Below are positions 6,356-6,529 of a DNA stretch of 6,529 nt, one piece after another. A program made the position numbers and the translations under genes. Position 1 is the first letter of the stretch. Every line of letters starts with the position of its first letter. The notes under the pieces were generated by a model that saw only the letters and a list, made by a program, of their open reading frames with translations, ran no database searches and was not told the DNA's origin. This stretch comes from Buchnera aphidicola (Tuberolachnus salignus). Lineage in GTDB: Bacteria; Pseudomonadota; Gammaproteobacteria; Enterobacterales; Enterobacteriaceae. The stretch is from the NCBI RefSeq assembly GCF_900016785.1, contig NZ_LN890286.1, forward strand, positions 1 to 6,529, given 5' to 3'.

Positions 6356-6418
6356 GATTTTTTTTTTTAAAAAAAAAAAAAATCTTATAATTTAGCTAAT
6401 TTCCTTAGTTTAAAATAT
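6322..6418. repeat. Perfect 47-bp inverted repeat across the end of repA1
   Basis: Positions 6322-6368 and 6372-6418 are exact reverse complements with only AAA (6369-6371) between them; the match ends at 6321/6419. The left arm includes the last ten RepA1 codons (YFKLRKLAKL), the stop at 6353-6355 and the following GA-T11; the right arm is its mirror, so the minus strand also spells YFKLRKLAKL-stop. A T7 run (6420-6426) follows the right arm, so + strand RNA could end here as at an intrinsic terminator. Arms including some coding sequence and a homopolymer axis suggest an inverted duplication by template switching, though an assembly or amplification fold-back artefact is also possible. Confidence 0.95.
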
Positions 6419-6529
6419 ATTTTTTTATTTATTTTAAGTTAATTTTATTTTTTATTTCTTTTTCACTCTTATTTTTTTTATTTCTAATTTTTTAAACAAA
6501 AAATTAAAGAATATTTATTTTTTTATAAA
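6419..6529. other. T-rich non-coding tail downstream of repA1
   Basis: After the inverted repeat the + strand is strongly T-rich (6420-6500) with very few G. No gene is seen on either strand; translation of the minus strand upstream of the mirrored RepA1 end meets a stop within nine codons. TTTTTCACT (6459-6467) matches eight of nine positions of the relaxed DnaA box TTWTNCACA, a weak hit. By analogy with IncFII plasmids, whose origin lies 3' of repA1, this tail plus the A-rich 1-105 region, if joined, is the likeliest origin and melting region. Confidence 0.45.

Noticed and set aside
6322..6529. Hairpin telomere of a linear plasmid
   Set aside because: The palindrome ends at 6418 and is followed by unrelated sequence, so it is internal to the molecule.
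6419..6529. Decayed convergent repA2 on the minus strand
   Set aside because: Beyond the perfect mirrored arm, the minus-strand frame meets a stop within nine codons and shows no further RepA similarity that I can recognise.

Overview
The window reads as a leucine-biosynthesis plasmid (pLeu) of Buchnera aphidicola, the obligate aphid endosymbiont, or a close relative. Three things point there: extreme A+T richness with long A and T homopolymers, four leucine-pathway genes (leuA, leuB, leuC, leuD) on one strand, and an IncFII-family RepA1 replication initiator beside them. The genes look intact, with no frameshifts. The length and content would fit a complete small circular plasmid of about 6.5 kb linearised just upstream of leuB, but closure of the circle cannot be shown from this window.

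Layout, all genes on the + strand: 1-151 A-rich upstream region with a short direct repeat, a possible -10 box and a good ribosome binding site; leuB (152-1252), leuC (1252-2643) and leuD (2701-3303) as a tight block; 3304-3632 a 329-nt spacer with a perfect 14-bp GC-containing hairpin and possible promoters on both strands; leuA (3633-5180) as a separate unit; 5181-5521 a 341-nt repA1 leader with several predicted RNA structures; repA1 (5522-6355, GTG start); then a perfect 47-bp inverted repeat that folds back the last ten RepA1 codons, followed by a T-rich non-coding tail.

Together, LeuA commits 2-ketoisovalerate to leucine synthesis, LeuC and LeuD isomerise isopropylmalate, and LeuB oxidises it. 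The product is exported as an essential amino acid for the aphid host. RepA1 maintains the plasmid, and its copy number sets leu gene dosage.

The most interesting content is regulatory. Two hairpins about 2 kb apart, one upstream of leuA and one upstream of repA1, share an unusual loop core (CC-A...GGGCGG-n-CC...GATA) although their stems differ. The repA1-side loop can pair with a CCGCC(U) displayed in a small hairpin right before the repA1 ribosome binding site. That resembles the activating pseudoknot of IncI/IncB/IncL/M replicons, and a 28-codon leader ORF ends just after the first hairpin. The leuA-side hairpin, read on the minus strand, is followed by nine T and preceded by TTGATA-16-TATAAT, so it could be an ~87-nt antisense RNA whose loop pairs with the repA1 leader loop in trans. 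This is inference from sequence only. The plasmid also lacks repA2 and the small heat-shock gene (ibp/ORF1) known from other Buchnera leucine plasmids, and its leuA is separated from leuBCD.
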